Of a stretch of DNA of 64,000 nucleotides, positions 8,432 through 21,300 are shown piece by piece. The notes beneath the pieces were generated by a model. It saw nothing but the letters and a program-made list of their open reading frames with translations, was not told the DNA's origin and did not search any database. A program made the position numbers and the translations under genes. Each line of letters begins with the position of its first letter. The first letter of the stretch is position 1. The stretch is from UBA2883 sp964017965 (GTDB taxonomy: Bacteria; Cyanobacteriota; Vampirovibrionia; Gastranaerophilales; Gastranaerophilaceae). The stretch lies in NCBI GenBank assembly GCA_964017965.1, contig CAXHNV010000001.1:248001-312000 (forward strand), given 5' to 3'.

Positions 8432-8874
8432 TGTCAATTGGTAGTGTTATAGGTAAATACGCAATCAAAGCCGCAGGTGTCGCAGGTGTCGGACTCTTGG
8501 GTTACGATGCTCATAAAAGAGGTAAGCTTCACGCTCAAATTAACAAGAACAAAAAAGACTTTGAAGCACTCGACTACTACTGGGATAATTCAAGAAATGT
8601 CCCAACAGCCAGCGCTGTTAATTCAAGCTTAAAAGATAAACTATTCAAATGGGAACTCGATAACAACTTTAGAGGGTTTGTAAACAGAGGTACAGGCTAC
8701 CTCAAAGGGTTTGCAAGCATGGTTACTGACGACATAGTTCCGTGGGGTCTGTCTACTGCCGCAATCCTAACAAAAGGCACCGCTGCAAAAGTCTCAGGTA
8801 TCGCTCTCGGTGCATACATAGCTTATGCGTTCTTAAAGAATATTTGCGGGTTCGGACTTTCTGACAAAAAATAA
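8431..8874 (+). CDS. Hypothetical protein with terminal hydrophobic segments
   Basis: 147 residues, not recognised. It overlaps the previous stop by one base. A hydrophobic Ala/Gly/Val segment (about 3-25) precedes a basic, aromatic middle (YYWDNSRNVP...), and two more hydrophobic stretches follow (about 85-103 and 112-135). Likely membrane-associated and acting with the upstream HEAT-like protein. It ends 1 bp before the stop of the convergent sensor kinase. Confidence 0.6.
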   Translation: MSIGSVIGKYAIKAAGVAGVGLLGYDAHKRGKLHAQINKNKKDFEALDYYWDNSRNVPTASAVNSSLKDKLFKWELDNNFRGFVNRGTGYLKGFASMVTDDIVPWGLSTAAILTKGTAAKVSGIALGAYIAYAFLKNICGFGLSDKK

Positions 8875-8875
8875 T

Positions 8876-10159
8876 CTACTCAAGTTCCATATTGATAAAG
8901 AACTTGGTATACTCTCCCTCTTTGCTCTCAACATCTAATGTTCCGCCGTGAGCTTCAACTATCTTTTTAGATAGATACAAACCTAAACCCGTTCCTATCT
9001 TTCTGAACTTTTTGCACGCAGAAAAATACTTGTTAAAGATTTTTTCAAGGTCTTCTTCCGATATGCCTTTACCATAATCTTTGACTATTATCTGTGCGTT
9101 TTTACCGTATAATTCAGCGCTTATCTCTATATCAGTATTACTCTTACCGTACAAAATAGCGTTATTAACAAGGTTCTTTAACACCCGTTTGAAATGCAGA
9201 TAGTCTATCCTTATATTAAAGTCCTCAGGCACAATTACAACTATATTATTATTGGTTTTATGTGCAATATAAGACATCTCTTCCGCTATCTCATCCAAAA
9301 ACTTCTTCACAGAAACTTTCTCAAGGTTCAAATCAATCTCATCTTCTTTGAGCCTATAAGTCTCAAGCACAATCTGAACCAAATCTAAAAGCTCTTTATT
9401 AGAAGATTTCATATTTTCTAAAGCTTCTTTTTGCTTATCATTAAGCGTACCGAATTTCTCCTGCAAGAAAAACTCTAACATATTTGCTTCTGCAATAATA
9501 GGAACTTTTAAATCGTGGGTCAAAGTAGCTACAAAATCCTCTTTTAAAGAATCTATCTCTTTCTGGTTTGTATAGTTTGTAATAACAAGCATGTATTTGT
9601 CTTCGTGCTCTTTTGATTCAATCTTTCTTGCACTCGCCTTAAAATACAAATCTTTTTGGTCTTTTATAAAAACTTCTTCACCTTTAAGTTCAATAATATC
9701 TTTTTCATCAGGAATTGTTATAAAATCAAATACATTCTTACCGATAACATCTTCTGTCTTAAACCATTTTTTTATCCTTGCATTAGACTTTAATATAAGA
9801 TATTTTTCGTCTAATACAATAATCCCTTCAGAAAGTGAATTAAACAATGCTGCCAAAAACTTGTATTGACCTGTAAGCTCAGATTGATACTCAACAATCA
9901 TCTGTTCTCTATCATTAAGTGTTTCAATCATCCGATTAACACTTTCAGAGATATTTTTCATCTCAGGAATAGAGCTCTGTTCAACTCTTGCAGACAGATT
10001 GCCGTAACGAACAGATGTAATAATATTGTTAATATCACTAACCGCCTCAATAACAGCATCAAGCTTCTTTTGCTGCGCAACACACTTTCTGTGGCGCGAA
10101 TATAACCCCGCCACTAAAGCAATAATTGTTATTAATACTAAAATGCTAATTGCAACCAT
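8876..10159 (-). CDS. PAS-domain sensor histidine kinase
   Basis: 427 residues. One N-terminal transmembrane helix (2-20) has almost no periplasmic part, then a HAMP-like linker (about 40-95), a PAS domain (about 100-200, FNSLSEGIIVLDEKYLILKSNARIKKWF), HisKA with ATLTHDLKVP (phospho-acceptor His215), and HATPase_c with the N box (NLVNNAILYGK), DYGKGIS and GTGLGLYLSKKIVEAHGG. It should autophosphorylate and pass phosphate to a response regulator, but none is adjacent. It starts 2 bp after the thioredoxin stop with no clear SD, so it is translationally coupled to it. The pairing hints at redox or thiol sensing, but that is inference only. Confidence 0.92.
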   Translation of the reverse strand: MVAISILVLITIIALVAGLYSRHRKCVAQQKKLDAVIEAVSDINNIITSVRYGNLSARVEQSSIPEMKNISESVNRMIETLNDREQMIVEYQSELTGQYKFLAALFNSLSEGIIVLDEKYLILKSNARIKKWFKTEDVIGKNVFDFITIPDEKDIIELKGEEVFIKDQKDLYFKASARKIESKEHEDKYMLVITNYTNQKEIDSLKEDFVATLTHDLKVPIIAEANMLEFFLQEKFGTLNDKQKEALENMKSSNKELLDLVQIVLETYRLKEDEIDLNLEKVSVKKFLDEIAEEMSYIAHKTNNNIVVIVPEDFNIRIDYLHFKRVLKNLVNNAILYGKSNTDIEISAELYGKNAQIIVKDYGKGISEEDLEKIFNKYFSACKKFRKIGTGLGLYLSKKIVEAHGGTLDVESKEGEYTKFFINMELE

Positions 10160-10161
10160 AC

Positions 10162-10479
10162 TTAAATATATTTTTCGATGTTAGAAAGAATTGTTGATTT
10201 TGGCATTACACCAACCATACGTTCAACAGATTCACTATTCTTAAACACTAACAAGCTTGGCAGACCGCTGACAGAATATTGAGTTAACAACTCTCTATTG
10301 TTATCTGCGTCCACTTTTACAAACTTAACCTTTTCCATATATGTTTCACTTAGTTCTTCAAGCATTGGCATCATTTTTCTGCAAGGTCCACACCATTTAG
10401 CATTAAAATCTACCACTACCGGAATATCTGAGTTCAAAACTTCTTCTTCAAAGTTTTCTGTATTTATTTCTTTAATCAT
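10162..10479 (-). CDS. trxA: Thioredoxin
   Basis: 105 residues from the ATG at 10479 (AAGGGTG 7 nt upstream). It has the classic fold and active site WCGPC (Cys30, Cys33), the buried Asp24 and the cis-proline loop SGLPS. It reduces protein disulfides in the cytosol and takes electrons from thioredoxin reductase. No signal peptide. An in-frame extension upstream to 10569 lacks a good start and would spoil the compact thioredoxin length. First gene of the trxA-kinase pair. Confidence 0.95.
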   Translation of the reverse strand: MIKEINTENFEEEVLNSDIPVVVDFNAKWCGPCRKMMPMLEELSETYMEKVKFVKVDADNNRELLTQYSVSGLPSLLVFKNSESVERMVGVMPKSTILSNIEKYI

Positions 10480-10511
10480 AATTTTCACCCTTAAATCATT
10501 ACCCACTAAAT

Positions 10512-10538
10512 ATAGCATATATATTATTTTTATGCTAT
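10512..10538. promoter_or_regulatory. Dyad in the trxA / exonuclease divergent region
   Basis: Perfect 8-bp arms ATAGCATA and TATGCTAT separated by 11 bp, midway between the two divergent start codons. It may be an operator or a 5' hairpin. No regulator can be assigned. Confidence 0.35.
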
Positions 10539-10562
10539 TATTCTTTTGGGGAGTTAAAGAGA

Positions 10563-11480
10563 ATGGCAAGAAAAAAAGTTATTGAAATAGTTTTGGATAC
10601 TGAAACTACAGGTTTAGATTTTACTAAAGAAAAAATTATTGAGTTTGCAGCGGTAAGACTTGAAAACGGCAAAATTAAAGATACGTTTCAAACACTAATC
10701 AATCCGGAACAACATATCAGAAAATCAAGTATGGCAATCCACGGAATAACTCAAGAAATGGTTGCAGACGCTCCGACAGAAGCAGAAATTCTCCCTAAAA
10801 TAGCAGAGTTTATCGGAGACTATCCAATCGTAGCGCACAACGCTATTTTCGACCATTCTTTCTTAAATGAAGCTTACAAAAGAGTTTTCAAAAAGAAGTT
10901 TGAAAATGAAAAAATAGATTCTCAACAGATGTTCAAAGAGATATGTCCGGATTTGGAATCTCACGGACTCGTTGCACTGACAGATAAGTTCAATGTTACA
11001 ATGGAGAACCACCATAGAGCAATGGACGATACAATGGGACTTGCTCAGGCTTATCCGAAACTCAAAAAACTTTATCTACAAAAATACGATTGGCAGGTTA
11101 AACAATTAGATAACATCGATTATCTTTTTGAAAGATTTTTGCGTATTCAGCAAAGTATCAATACTATGCAGGCAGAACTTCAAGACCTAAAATCAGTATT
11201 CAAGCTGCATTTTGAAATGGGCGGAAAACCTATCGAAGCTGAGAGCGGCGACACTATGATTTACCAATCTAAAAAATCATTCGGCTATAAACTCTCTGAA
11301 ATAAAAGGTGTTTTAGAAGAGCTCGGCGCTTTTGAAAAAGCCGTTAAAGTAAACAACGGATTCATAGACAGGTTATGTAACGGTTTAAGCCTTTCTGACG
11401 AGAACAGAAAAATACTCAGAGACGCAAGAAAAACAATCTCTGAAACAAGAAACTTACAGGTACTTAAACCAAACAAATAA
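10563..11480 (+). CDS. DEDDh 3'-5' exonuclease (DnaQ/PolC-epsilon type) with C-terminal extension
   Basis: 305 residues. The exonuclease domain (about 5-175) holds ExoI LDTETTGLDF (Asp12, Glu14), ExoII IVAHNAIFDHSFL (Asp) and ExoIII NHHRAMDDT (His, Asp), the DEDDh set. Such domains proofread replication or trim RNA and DNA 3' ends. The remaining 120 residues (about 185-305) are helical and not recognised. They contain no polymerase or UvrC domain and may bind DNA or a partner. GGGGAG lies about 10 nt before the ATG. It ends just before a strong bidirectional terminator. Confidence 0.85.
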   Translation: MARKKVIEIVLDTETTGLDFTKEKIIEFAAVRLENGKIKDTFQTLINPEQHIRKSSMAIHGITQEMVADAPTEAEILPKIAEFIGDYPIVAHNAIFDHSFLNEAYKRVFKKKFENEKIDSQQMFKEICPDLESHGLVALTDKFNVTMENHHRAMDDTMGLAQAYPKLKKLYLQKYDWQVKQLDNIDYLFERFLRIQQSINTMQAELQDLKSVFKLHFEMGGKPIEAESGDTMIYQSKKSFGYKLSEIKGVLEELGAFEKAVKVNNGFIDRLCNGLSLSDENRKILRDARKTISETRNLQVLKPNK

Positions 11481-11487
11481 TATACTA

Positions 11488-11520
11488 AAAAGAGGGGCTG
11501 ATTTCATCAGCCCCTCTTTT
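11488..11520. terminator. Bidirectional intrinsic terminator
   Basis: Perfect 14-bp arms AAAAGAGGGGCTGA / TCAGCCCCTCTTTT with loop TTTCA. A-run and T-run flank both sides, and the hairpin lies between the convergent exonuclease and giant autotransporter genes. Confidence 0.93.
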
Positions 11521-11538
11521 GTTATCTTTTTATTCTTA

Positions 11539-12312
11539 TTACTTACCGATAGCCCAGCGGAAGCCAACATTCAACATTACACCGTTTCGTCCGCCGTTTC
11601 TTATCATCGCCTGGCCGTAACCAGTGAATCTGTCTCCCCAGCGTTTCTGTACACCCAATCCATATTCAACATACGGATCCACCGACATTGTTGGAATTGT
11701 TACATCAGGTATACTGAAGCTTGCCTTATCTATAATATTCCATCTCATATTTACGCTCAAGTATGGCTGCCAGCCGTTCTTCAAGTTTGCTATAAACTTA
11801 ATACCAGGTGCTACCTGTATTGCATGAATTGGGCTTGAACTTACCTTATGACCAATTCCGTTGTTATGGTCAAACGTATTGATAAATGAGTATGAAATGA
11901 GTACACTCGGTTGTACAATGAACTTGCCTTCCTTAAACTCAAAGTTATATCCACTCTTGCTTGCTACACCGGCCATTAGCATTGCCATTCTTTCTTTGCC
12001 AAGGTCAGTGTTAGCTTCCGCGTTATTACCACCAACGTTCGCCGTAAGCGCTGTAAAGAAGTTGCCCTTATACCAGGTTTCCATAACGCCCAATGTACCG
12101 CCATTTTGGTCGATTGATTGTTTTTGGTAATCCTGTGTTGAACCATTGTAACCAATATATGCGCTAAACTGTCTGCTCCAGCCGTTTGATAACTGTTTCT
12201 TACCCATATCGCCGCCGAAGTAGTTACCATAGCCTACATTATTTACTTTTGGTCCGTTATTCAAAGGTACGTTTTCAAATGTTGCAAACGCTCTATTCCA
12301 CAATCCTTTTGA
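11539..12312 (-). other. Autotransporter beta-barrel domain of the giant protein
   Basis: Starts at about GLWNRAFATFEN. Alternating hydrophobic/polar strands with turns rich in Asn/Gly follow (RQFSAYIGYNGS, FFTALTANVGG, KFIVQPSVLISYSF, WQPYLSVNMRWN, DPYVEYGLGVQKRW, RFTGYGQAMIRNGG), ending in VGFRWAIGK, a beta-signal-like last strand. Length of about 258 residues matches a 12-stranded barrel. Just before it, AAPIAVQIGGYLAQINSYDQ and a charged helix (LKTREERKAEEMMNQ) form the linker that fills the pore. Confidence 0.88.
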
Positions 12313-15300
12313 ATTATGGTTCATTGTATCTGTTTCAGCATAAGTTGGTGGAACGCTGCCTGATGATACCGCATACTGATTCATCATCTCTTCTGCTTTA
12401 CGTTCTTCTCTGGTCTTCAACATTTCCATATCAAGATTTGCAAACGCTTGGTCGTATGAATTTATCTGTGCCAAGTATCCGCCGATTTGTACCGCAATCG
12501 GTGCTGCTATAGCTGATGCTTTCGCTCTTTGACCTGAAATAATTGCTCTCAAGTGGCCGTTTTCGTCTACCTTAGTAGTTAGTTTATATGTCGCTTCTGC
12601 GCTTTCTGCTCTTGTTGCTGATATCGATGTCACAAGTGAGCCTTCACCTACATTGATTGATACAGGTGTCTTGCTGTTTTGAGTGATGTTGACAGTGCTT
12701 ACATTCAATGAACCTGTAGCACTATTAGCTGTTACTCTGTCAGCTCTTCTTGATTTCAAGTCGATATCAAGTGAAAGTTTTGCAGCGCCGCCGTTTTCAA
12801 CATCCAAGCTGCTCAATTCAACATTACCAACTTTACCGTCAGATATGTTCAATGTTGAATCTTCTGACAATGACATTGCAACATTCTTGAAGACTTTAGC
12901 TGCATTTCCTGCTGCAACAACCTGTGTTCTGCCGGTTGTTTCAATAGTTACTGCGCCTTCTTCTGTATAGTTATAATCACCTGTATTAAGTGGTTTTGCA
13001 AAGTAATAGTAAGCTGTCTTGTCTGTAGCCTTGTTTATCAATGATAACGTAGCTTTTTGTTGGTCAAATATCTTATAGATTTCACCAATATAGAAGTTAT
13101 TACCTTTTTCAGATATCAAGTTCAATGTAGAACCACCTTCTAATGCGATATCATAAGAAGTTCTGCCATTGCCGTTTTCAGTAATATATACATCTTGATT
13201 TCTTGAAATAATATCTAATGTTGAACCGTTAGATAAGTAAATACCTGCACCAAATCCTCTTGTAGTATTGTTGCCTCTGATATTAGTATCTACAAGTTCT
13301 AAGTATGAATTCTTATCAATAAAGATAGCACCACCCTCAACAGTAGCAGTATTATTTACAAATGTTGAGTTAGAAACAACTAAGTGGTTATCTTTATTAC
13401 CACCGGTAACGTATAATGCACCACCATTACCACCGGTAATATCACCTGTTTCAGCATCTATAATAGCGTCAGCTCTGTTTTCAGCGAACGTTACACCGTC
13501 AAACTTAGATGTTGTAGATGCGTTATAGATAGCACCACCGTTCATTGCATAGTTACCGACAAAATTATCACTGTTCAATTCGAGTTTAGCACCAACTGTG
13601 TTATAAACAGCGCCACCTAAACCGCCTGAAACAACTTTTGTCTTCGCATCAACTGCAGCAACTGCATAGTTACCTTGATATAAAGCATTGAATGAATAGT
13701 AATTACCTGCGTTATATAATGCACCGCCGTTCATTGCATTGTTATCATTGAATCTATCTCTAACAGATACAAACATCTTTGAACCGGAAGCAGTATTATA
13801 AATAGCACCGCCGTCGTGAGCTGAATAGTTTCCTCTGAATTCATTGTCAGCAATAATCATTTGACCTGCATTGTAGATAGCACCACCAAATGTTGATGAG
13901 TAGTTTTCTACAAAGCTTGATTCTTTTAAGCCTGCAACAGCTTCATAGTCTTCTATTGAATAACTGTCTTTTTTAACAAGTTCTTGGCTTTGAATATAAC
14001 CTAAGTTAGAGTTATAAATAGCTCCGCCGCCGCCTGATAATGTAGGAGGGTTCTTAGAATCACCTTTACCGATTGATTTATTGTAATTGAACTTAGAGTT
14101 TTCAATTGTTGTGTATGAAGGTTCATTATTACCGCCGTTATAGATAGCACCGCCGTAAGAAGCTGTGTCAGCGTCGCTAACAACCGCAGTGTTGTTATCG
14201 AATCTTGCATACTTGATTCTTAATTCTGATTTTGAAGCAAGTTCTTCATTGATATTGAAGCCGCTGCTTATAGCACCACCTTGTTGAGCTGAGCTGTTGC
14301 TCAATTCAACCATACCGTCTTCTGTACCTTCGATTTCTAAAGTACCAACGTTATAGATAATACCACCTGATTTTGTAGCGCTGTTGTTGGTAAAGATAGC
14401 TGATTTGTTCAACTTCAATGTACCAACGTTATAGATAGCACCACCATTAGTTGCTTTGTTACCGTCGAACAACGCTGCTTCGATTGAAGTATAGTTTCCG
14501 TTATACAATGCACCACCGTTTGCTGACGCTTTGTTGTTAGAGAATACAGCGTTAGAAGCAATGATTATATTACCGTTTTCGTTATAAATAGCCGCACCTG
14601 AACCTGATACAGAGTAATCGCTGATTTCCATTACACCTGTTGTATCAGTGAAGTAGATTGTACCTTCTTTGTTGTAGATAGCACCACCATTTACAGAATA
14701 TGTCGTCTTAACTGATTTTGTAGGTACAAATTCAAATGTTACACCTGCGCCGATAAATAAGATACCATTGTTATAGATATCGCCGCCGTATCCTGCAAAG
14801 TTGTTTTTAAACGATGTATTTTGTAATGCTAATACTAATTCGTTATAAATAGCACCACCCATACTAGCAATACCGTTGTTTTCATATACTTTGCCAAGTT
14901 TAGCTGTGTTGTTTTCGAACTTAGTATTTCTGATAACGTTCTTAGCATTCAATACGTTATCAATAGTGAATTCTTCGTTATTAAGGTTAACTAAAGCAAT
15001 CGCACCACCGTTACCGTTAGTTGCAGTGTTATATAAGAAGTCAACCTGATTGATATCAATTTGCGCCAAATCACTGTTGCCAAGATAGATAGCACCACCG
15101 CTAAGAGCTGAGTTATAAGATATTGTAGAACGGTTAGTAACTGAGCTTATAGCCAGTAAACCTTGTGTATAGATAGCACCACCATATCCGTTTGCAGCAG
15201 TGTTATAAGACATTGTTTGTGCACCGGCGAAAGTTGTTGTAGATGTTGCTGTACCGTACAATAAACCACCGTTACGTCCTGCACTGTTTCTTGAAAGGAT

Positions 15301-18300
15301 TGAGTTTTCAATATAGATTCTGCCTGCGTTATAAATAGCACCACCGTCAATAGTAGCTTTGTTTGCAAGTTTAGAGTTTTTGTTGTCACCAAATACTACC
15401 GCATTCAAGTTCAATACAACATCAGGGTTTTCTTCGTTGAAATCGTTATAGATAGCACCGCCGTTTGCAGATGTGTTAGCTGTGAACTTAGTATTAGAGC
15501 CGATATTCAAAGTACCAATGTTATAAATAGCACCACCGCGACCTAATGTAGCATTAGTAGTCTTGTTAGCGTTAAATACCGTACCGCTAGCTATTTCCAT
15601 AAATGTGCCGGCATTATAGATAGCACCACCTGCTAATGCAGCGCTGTTAGTTTTGAAGTTTGCATAATAGTATTTAGTACCTTCGTTTACATAACCGATA
15701 ATTACTCTACCGGTGTTGTAAATAGCACCACCATTAAGTCCTGCACTGTTAGTATTTAGAGCAGCACCCTGAAGATTGATTTCGCCTTCGTTATAGATAG
15801 CACCACCATTACCGCGTTCTGATTTGTTGTTTGATAATGTTGATTTTCTATCAATTACACTGATTCTGCCGGTGTTATAAATAGCACCACCGTCATAAAC
15901 AGCTGTTTCATTTGACATCGTAGTACCGAAGATACCTCCGATAGAACCTGTATTATAGATTACACCGCCTCTATCTGCGTTGTTATAAGACAACTTAGAA
16001 CTATCGATTCTTTCGATAACACCAGCGTTATAAATTACACCACCGTTTGTAGCAATATTCTTAGCTGTAGCATTTTTACTATTACCTGCAGTAACCTTAG
16101 AAATCAAAGCAATATAACCGCCAACCTGAGCAGCTGCATCATATTCAGCGTTATATAATATACCACCTTCGCCTGATTGGTTACCGCTGAATGTTGAACT
16201 CAAAACTTCAGTGATTGTGCCATTGTTATAGATAGCACCACCCTTATTTTCAACACTCTTAGTGCTTACGTTATTTTTGAATGTTCCGCCAACAGAAGCA
16301 ATCTTACCGTCATTGTATATAGCGTTACCTAATCTTGCAGAGTTACCTGTAAAGTTAGCTTTAGTCATTGTTAAGTTAACACTGTTTTCAGCGTTATAAA
16401 TAGCTCCACCGCGACCTAATGTAGCATAGTTACCGGTGAATGTAGCACTGGTTAATGCAATATCACCTTCGTTATAGATAGCGCCACCAAGGATTTCTTC
16501 AACAGCATAACCGTCGTGACCGAGTAAACCAACATTGTTATACTTGAAGCTTACACTTGATAAGCTCATTAAACTAGGGCTTACGTTATAAATTGCACCA
16601 CCTGCAAGAGCTGAGTTACCGATAAACGCAGTAGATTTAGAAGTCAAGCTTCCTTCGTTATAGATTGCACCACCATAAGTTGCGCTGTTGCCGTTAACTA
16701 TCTTACCTGTCTTATCAGATGTACCGAATGAACCCTTAGTTAATGTAACAACACCTAAACCGCTGTTATATAATGCACCACCCTTATCGCTAGCATAGTT
16801 TCTGATAAAGTTAACAGCGCTGAATGTTAAATTAGCGTTTTCGTTATAAATAGCACCCCCAAGAGCCGCGCTGTTACCCATTGCAGCGTCAGCAGCGCCA
16901 AATACAGCTTTGCTGAATGTTGCCTTAGTCAACGCAGAGTCTGCGATATTTTTTGTTTCGATATAGATAGCACCGCCCTTATCACTAGCTCTGTTGCCAT
17001 AGAACTTAGTTGAGGTGAATTTGTTTGCAAGTTTAATATCACTTACTGTACTAATATATAATGCACCACCGCTTGCTTCTGTAAATTCTTCAAAATTAGT
17101 GTCGTCTACAGCATTAACAGCAACGTTGTTTTCAAATGTAGAAGAACTGTCAACAACAAACGCTTGTGAATAGATAGCACCACCGTTTGCATTAGTATTG
17201 ATGAATGTTCCGTCTTCATCATTAACTTTTATATCATCGTTTTCAACTCTAGTTGAGTTACCGGTAAACGTAGATTTCTTAAGAGTTAATGTCAAATTAT
17301 CAACAGGAGCTAACTGATAAATAGCAGCACCAGCCTGTGCTTTGTTAGATGTGAACTTAGCAGATGTCAACGCTAATGTTCCTTCTGTATAAATAGCACC
17401 ACCAAATGTTTCAGCTATGTTTTCAGTGAAGTTAGTATTTGTAATCGTTGCTTTACCAACGTTATAGATAGCACCACCAACATAAGATGTGTTTGAATAT
17501 GGTTGATTAGCAATTGTATCAGAACCAAAGTTTACATATTTAGCAGTGAATGTACCAGCGTTATAAATAGCACCGGCTTTTTCGTTTGAAGTGTTGTTCA
17601 TAATAGCAGCGTATGCTTTTGCACTACCTGAGATAGATAATGTACCTGCTTCGTTTCTTGCAACAGCACCATAAGTATCTGATTCGTTTTCTCTGAATGA
17701 TGTTCCGGAAACAGTAATCTTACCACCCTGGTTAATCAATGCACCGTTGAAACCTGTAATCTCTGTTACCTTAGAGATTGCTAATGTTCTTGCAGCTGTT
17801 TTATTATTACTTAAATAAGTTCCAACCACAAAACCTGTTAACTGGTTATTTGTAGCAATAGAATATTTGCCTTGACCGTTAATAGTCAACTTAGGATTGT
17901 TCAATGATAAATAATTATCGATTTGAACAACTTCACCATTAGCATTTGTACCTGTAATACCATACAACATATATGATGAAATCATCTTGAACGTGTTAGC
18001 TTTTGGATTCTTAACAGCTTGATATAACAATGACATTGAATCATCTAAACTTGTACCGTAGATAATAGTACCGTTAATACCTAACATTGCATAGTATGTA
18101 AGGTCGCCGTCAACCCATGAAATTGAGTTCCAAGAGTTACCACTTTCATCAACTAATTTGATGTATTCAGAAGAGTGTTTATTAACATCTAATACATGTA
18201 ACTCAACTGCTAAATAGTTTGGTTGGATGAATGTATAATCAAATGTACCCTTGTTATGGAATGATGTAGAGTTCATCACTAATTTATTACCGTTAAAGTT

Positions 18301-21300
18301 CAAGTTTTTAGCACATAATAAATCAGTTGTCATCAAAGCATTCTTAGTCAAATCAACATCAACGTGATACAAGATATCACTGTACAATGTGAAGTTATCA
18401 ATGCTTATAATTCTTGATTCACCGTCAACAAAACCAAATTCGCCGGCATATACATTGATATCAACACTATTGTCGTATCTAGGAACATAACTTGTAGTAT
18501 TACCAAAGTCGCCGCCAATAAATACTCTGCCGGTGTTACCAACGTTACTTACTTCACCGCTGTTAATATCTCTGTACAAACCTCTGTTAACGTCTAATGT
18601 TAACTTGTTACCAGTATTACCGTTAAATTCAATACCGTCTTTAAGTTGTAATGTTCTACCCTCAGCTGAATTCAAGTTCATAGTAATATTAGAATCGCTT
18701 TCGATATAAATATCGTTCTTAGCAGAAGCTGTCTTAACTATACCCTCAGTCTTAGTAGCTGTAGATGTAGATTTAACATCTTGATAGTTATTTTCGAACA
18801 ATACATCTTCATTTACAGCATTGATTGTGAAACCTTTGATAGCATAGATAGCACCACCCTTGCCATAAGATTCGTTATCTCTTATAACAACGTCTTCAAG
18901 ATAGATGTTAGAGTCTTTGTTTGATTGGAAGATTACAGAACCCTTACCTTCTGTAACTCTAAAGTCTTCAAATAATATGTCAGAGATTCTCTTAGTAATT
19001 GTTTGACCTGTAACTTCGTTAACAACTATTGTATAAGTGTAATCAAACTTAGTTTCATCACCTCTATAAGCGTTCTTAATAGTAACATTCTTGATAGAAA
19101 GGTTAGTATCTTCGTTCAATACAAACATAGAATGTCTGAATTTTTCGTTAGACAATACAGAAATAACTTCTTCATTTTTTCTGTCGTAACAAATAAGGTT
19201 ACCATAAGCATTGATGATACTGTGTTCTGTATCAACACCGTTGACATTAAAGATACCTGAAGATACGCCCTTGAATACAGGAACATCAACCGGTTCTTCG
19301 TTTTCATCAATTAGATTGCCCATGTCATCTCTCAAATAACCTGATGTGTTAGCTAACAAGGTCATTTCTTGAGTTCTTACACCGCTTGTAAAGTTCAAGT
19401 TACGTACTTTTACTGAAACTGTATCGTCTTTTGTTTCGTACATTGCATATTCACGTAACAAGTCTTTTGTATACATTTGTGCAACATAAATACCGTTTGC
19501 TTCTGATTTATAACCAGGGTCTTCAGGGAATAATCTGTTATCGTTTTCATCAAGATAAGCTAATGAAATGTAAATCTTACCTAAATAAGCATTCCAAGGT
19601 ACATTCATCTCAACAACACCTTTGATGTCATACTGATTTATGCTCTTAGTAAGAATACCTGCATTGTTATCAATATAATCAGATAGTTTTAATTCTAGCT
19701 TGTTATTGCCCTTAATAATTTTTCTTGTAAACGCTTGGAACATTTGGCTTTGATCAGCAATGTCTCTAATCAAGTTAACTTCTGCAAGCATAATTGTTCC
19801 GATTGCATTTTCATCATCAACATAAATACTGTCAACAGCGCCTTTATCTGCACAAATATCAATAATGATATTCATAACAGAGTTTTTGATTCCGCCAATA
19901 TTTAATGAATCAAACTTGTATGTATAAGCATTGTCATCAGCAGTCATATCAAGGTAAACATTCAAGAAGTTATATGCTATTCCGCCTGCAGAATAATCAA
20001 CAATATCGCTGTCAGCTTGAGCTAAACCTGTCAATGTTACGTTAGAGTTTTTAAACGTAATGCTATTACCTGTACCCAATGATGAAATGATATCTAAATC
20101 AAAGTTTACAAATCCGTTAACATTAGTAATATTATCTTCTGTAGGATCATAAACTACAGCAACTTTGCCGTCAGCACCGGTTATATATTGATGTTTTCCG
20201 TCAACATCTTCATTTGCATAGTAGCCAAGATAACCTGTAACTGTATATGCCATTCCGTCAGCATCAATAAATTGTTTATCCTCTACATATTCAAAACTCA
20301 TTATTGAAAGCTCGTCACTATTAGTGAATAATGCAGAAGCATTGTTACCAACGAACTTGAATGTATTACCGGTAATAGCTCCGCCTTTTATTGTTGAAGC
20401 GTAGTTTTCTAAAGCAGTCTTACTACCAAGATTAACGTTTTCATAATTTATACCGATAGACTTAATAGGAGTACCGTCAAAGTCAACTGAATCTTTTTGA
20501 GTAGTAATAACTACTTTACCTGAGTTAATATTCTTAACACCGCCGAACAATACGCCGTCAGCCGTAACTGTTAATAATGCGTTACCGTTTTGTTCGTATC
20601 TGCCTGTAAACTTAGTTCCAAAGTCAGCTGCCAATGTGATATTCAAGCCATTGTTTTCAAATACTGACTTGCTATCAGCAACTAAATGGTTGTAATCATC
20701 GAATACAAAGTCATTATCAGAACCTAAGTAAGTTACACCCTTAGCAATAGTCAAATAAGCGTTTTCAAGTGTAATCTTACCGCTCCAAACGTCGCCGTCT
20801 GCTAATGTTAATCTGTTATAATGAAGTACGTCTCTATTGATACCTTCAACAGCTTCTTTATTTATAAAGCCTTTTAATGCTAATGTTGTTCCTGCTTCAA
20901 TAATAACGTTAACGTCATCAGTTATAGTAGAATCGTAAACAATATAACCGTCACCTGTATTGATAAGTTTGTTATCACCAGGTAATCTTAATTTCTTAGC
21001 ATCCGCTGTTAATATAGCGTTATTCTTAAGTGTTAAAGTACCGTTTTGAGCAACAAACGCACCATTTGAAAGTAAATCAGAGTATGTCAAACTACCTGAA
21101 TTCAAGTTGATAGTACCGGTCCAAACATCACCCTCATTCAATATCAAATCTGCACCATTGATATTAACCGTTGCACTTTCGTAAATATTTACAAGCATAC
21201 CTTCAGAGATAGATGCCTTAATTCCGTCTTCAGAATTCATATTAAGAACACCTGTTCCAACAACGCTGATTACAGCGTTCTTAGAATCATCTGTTTTGAT

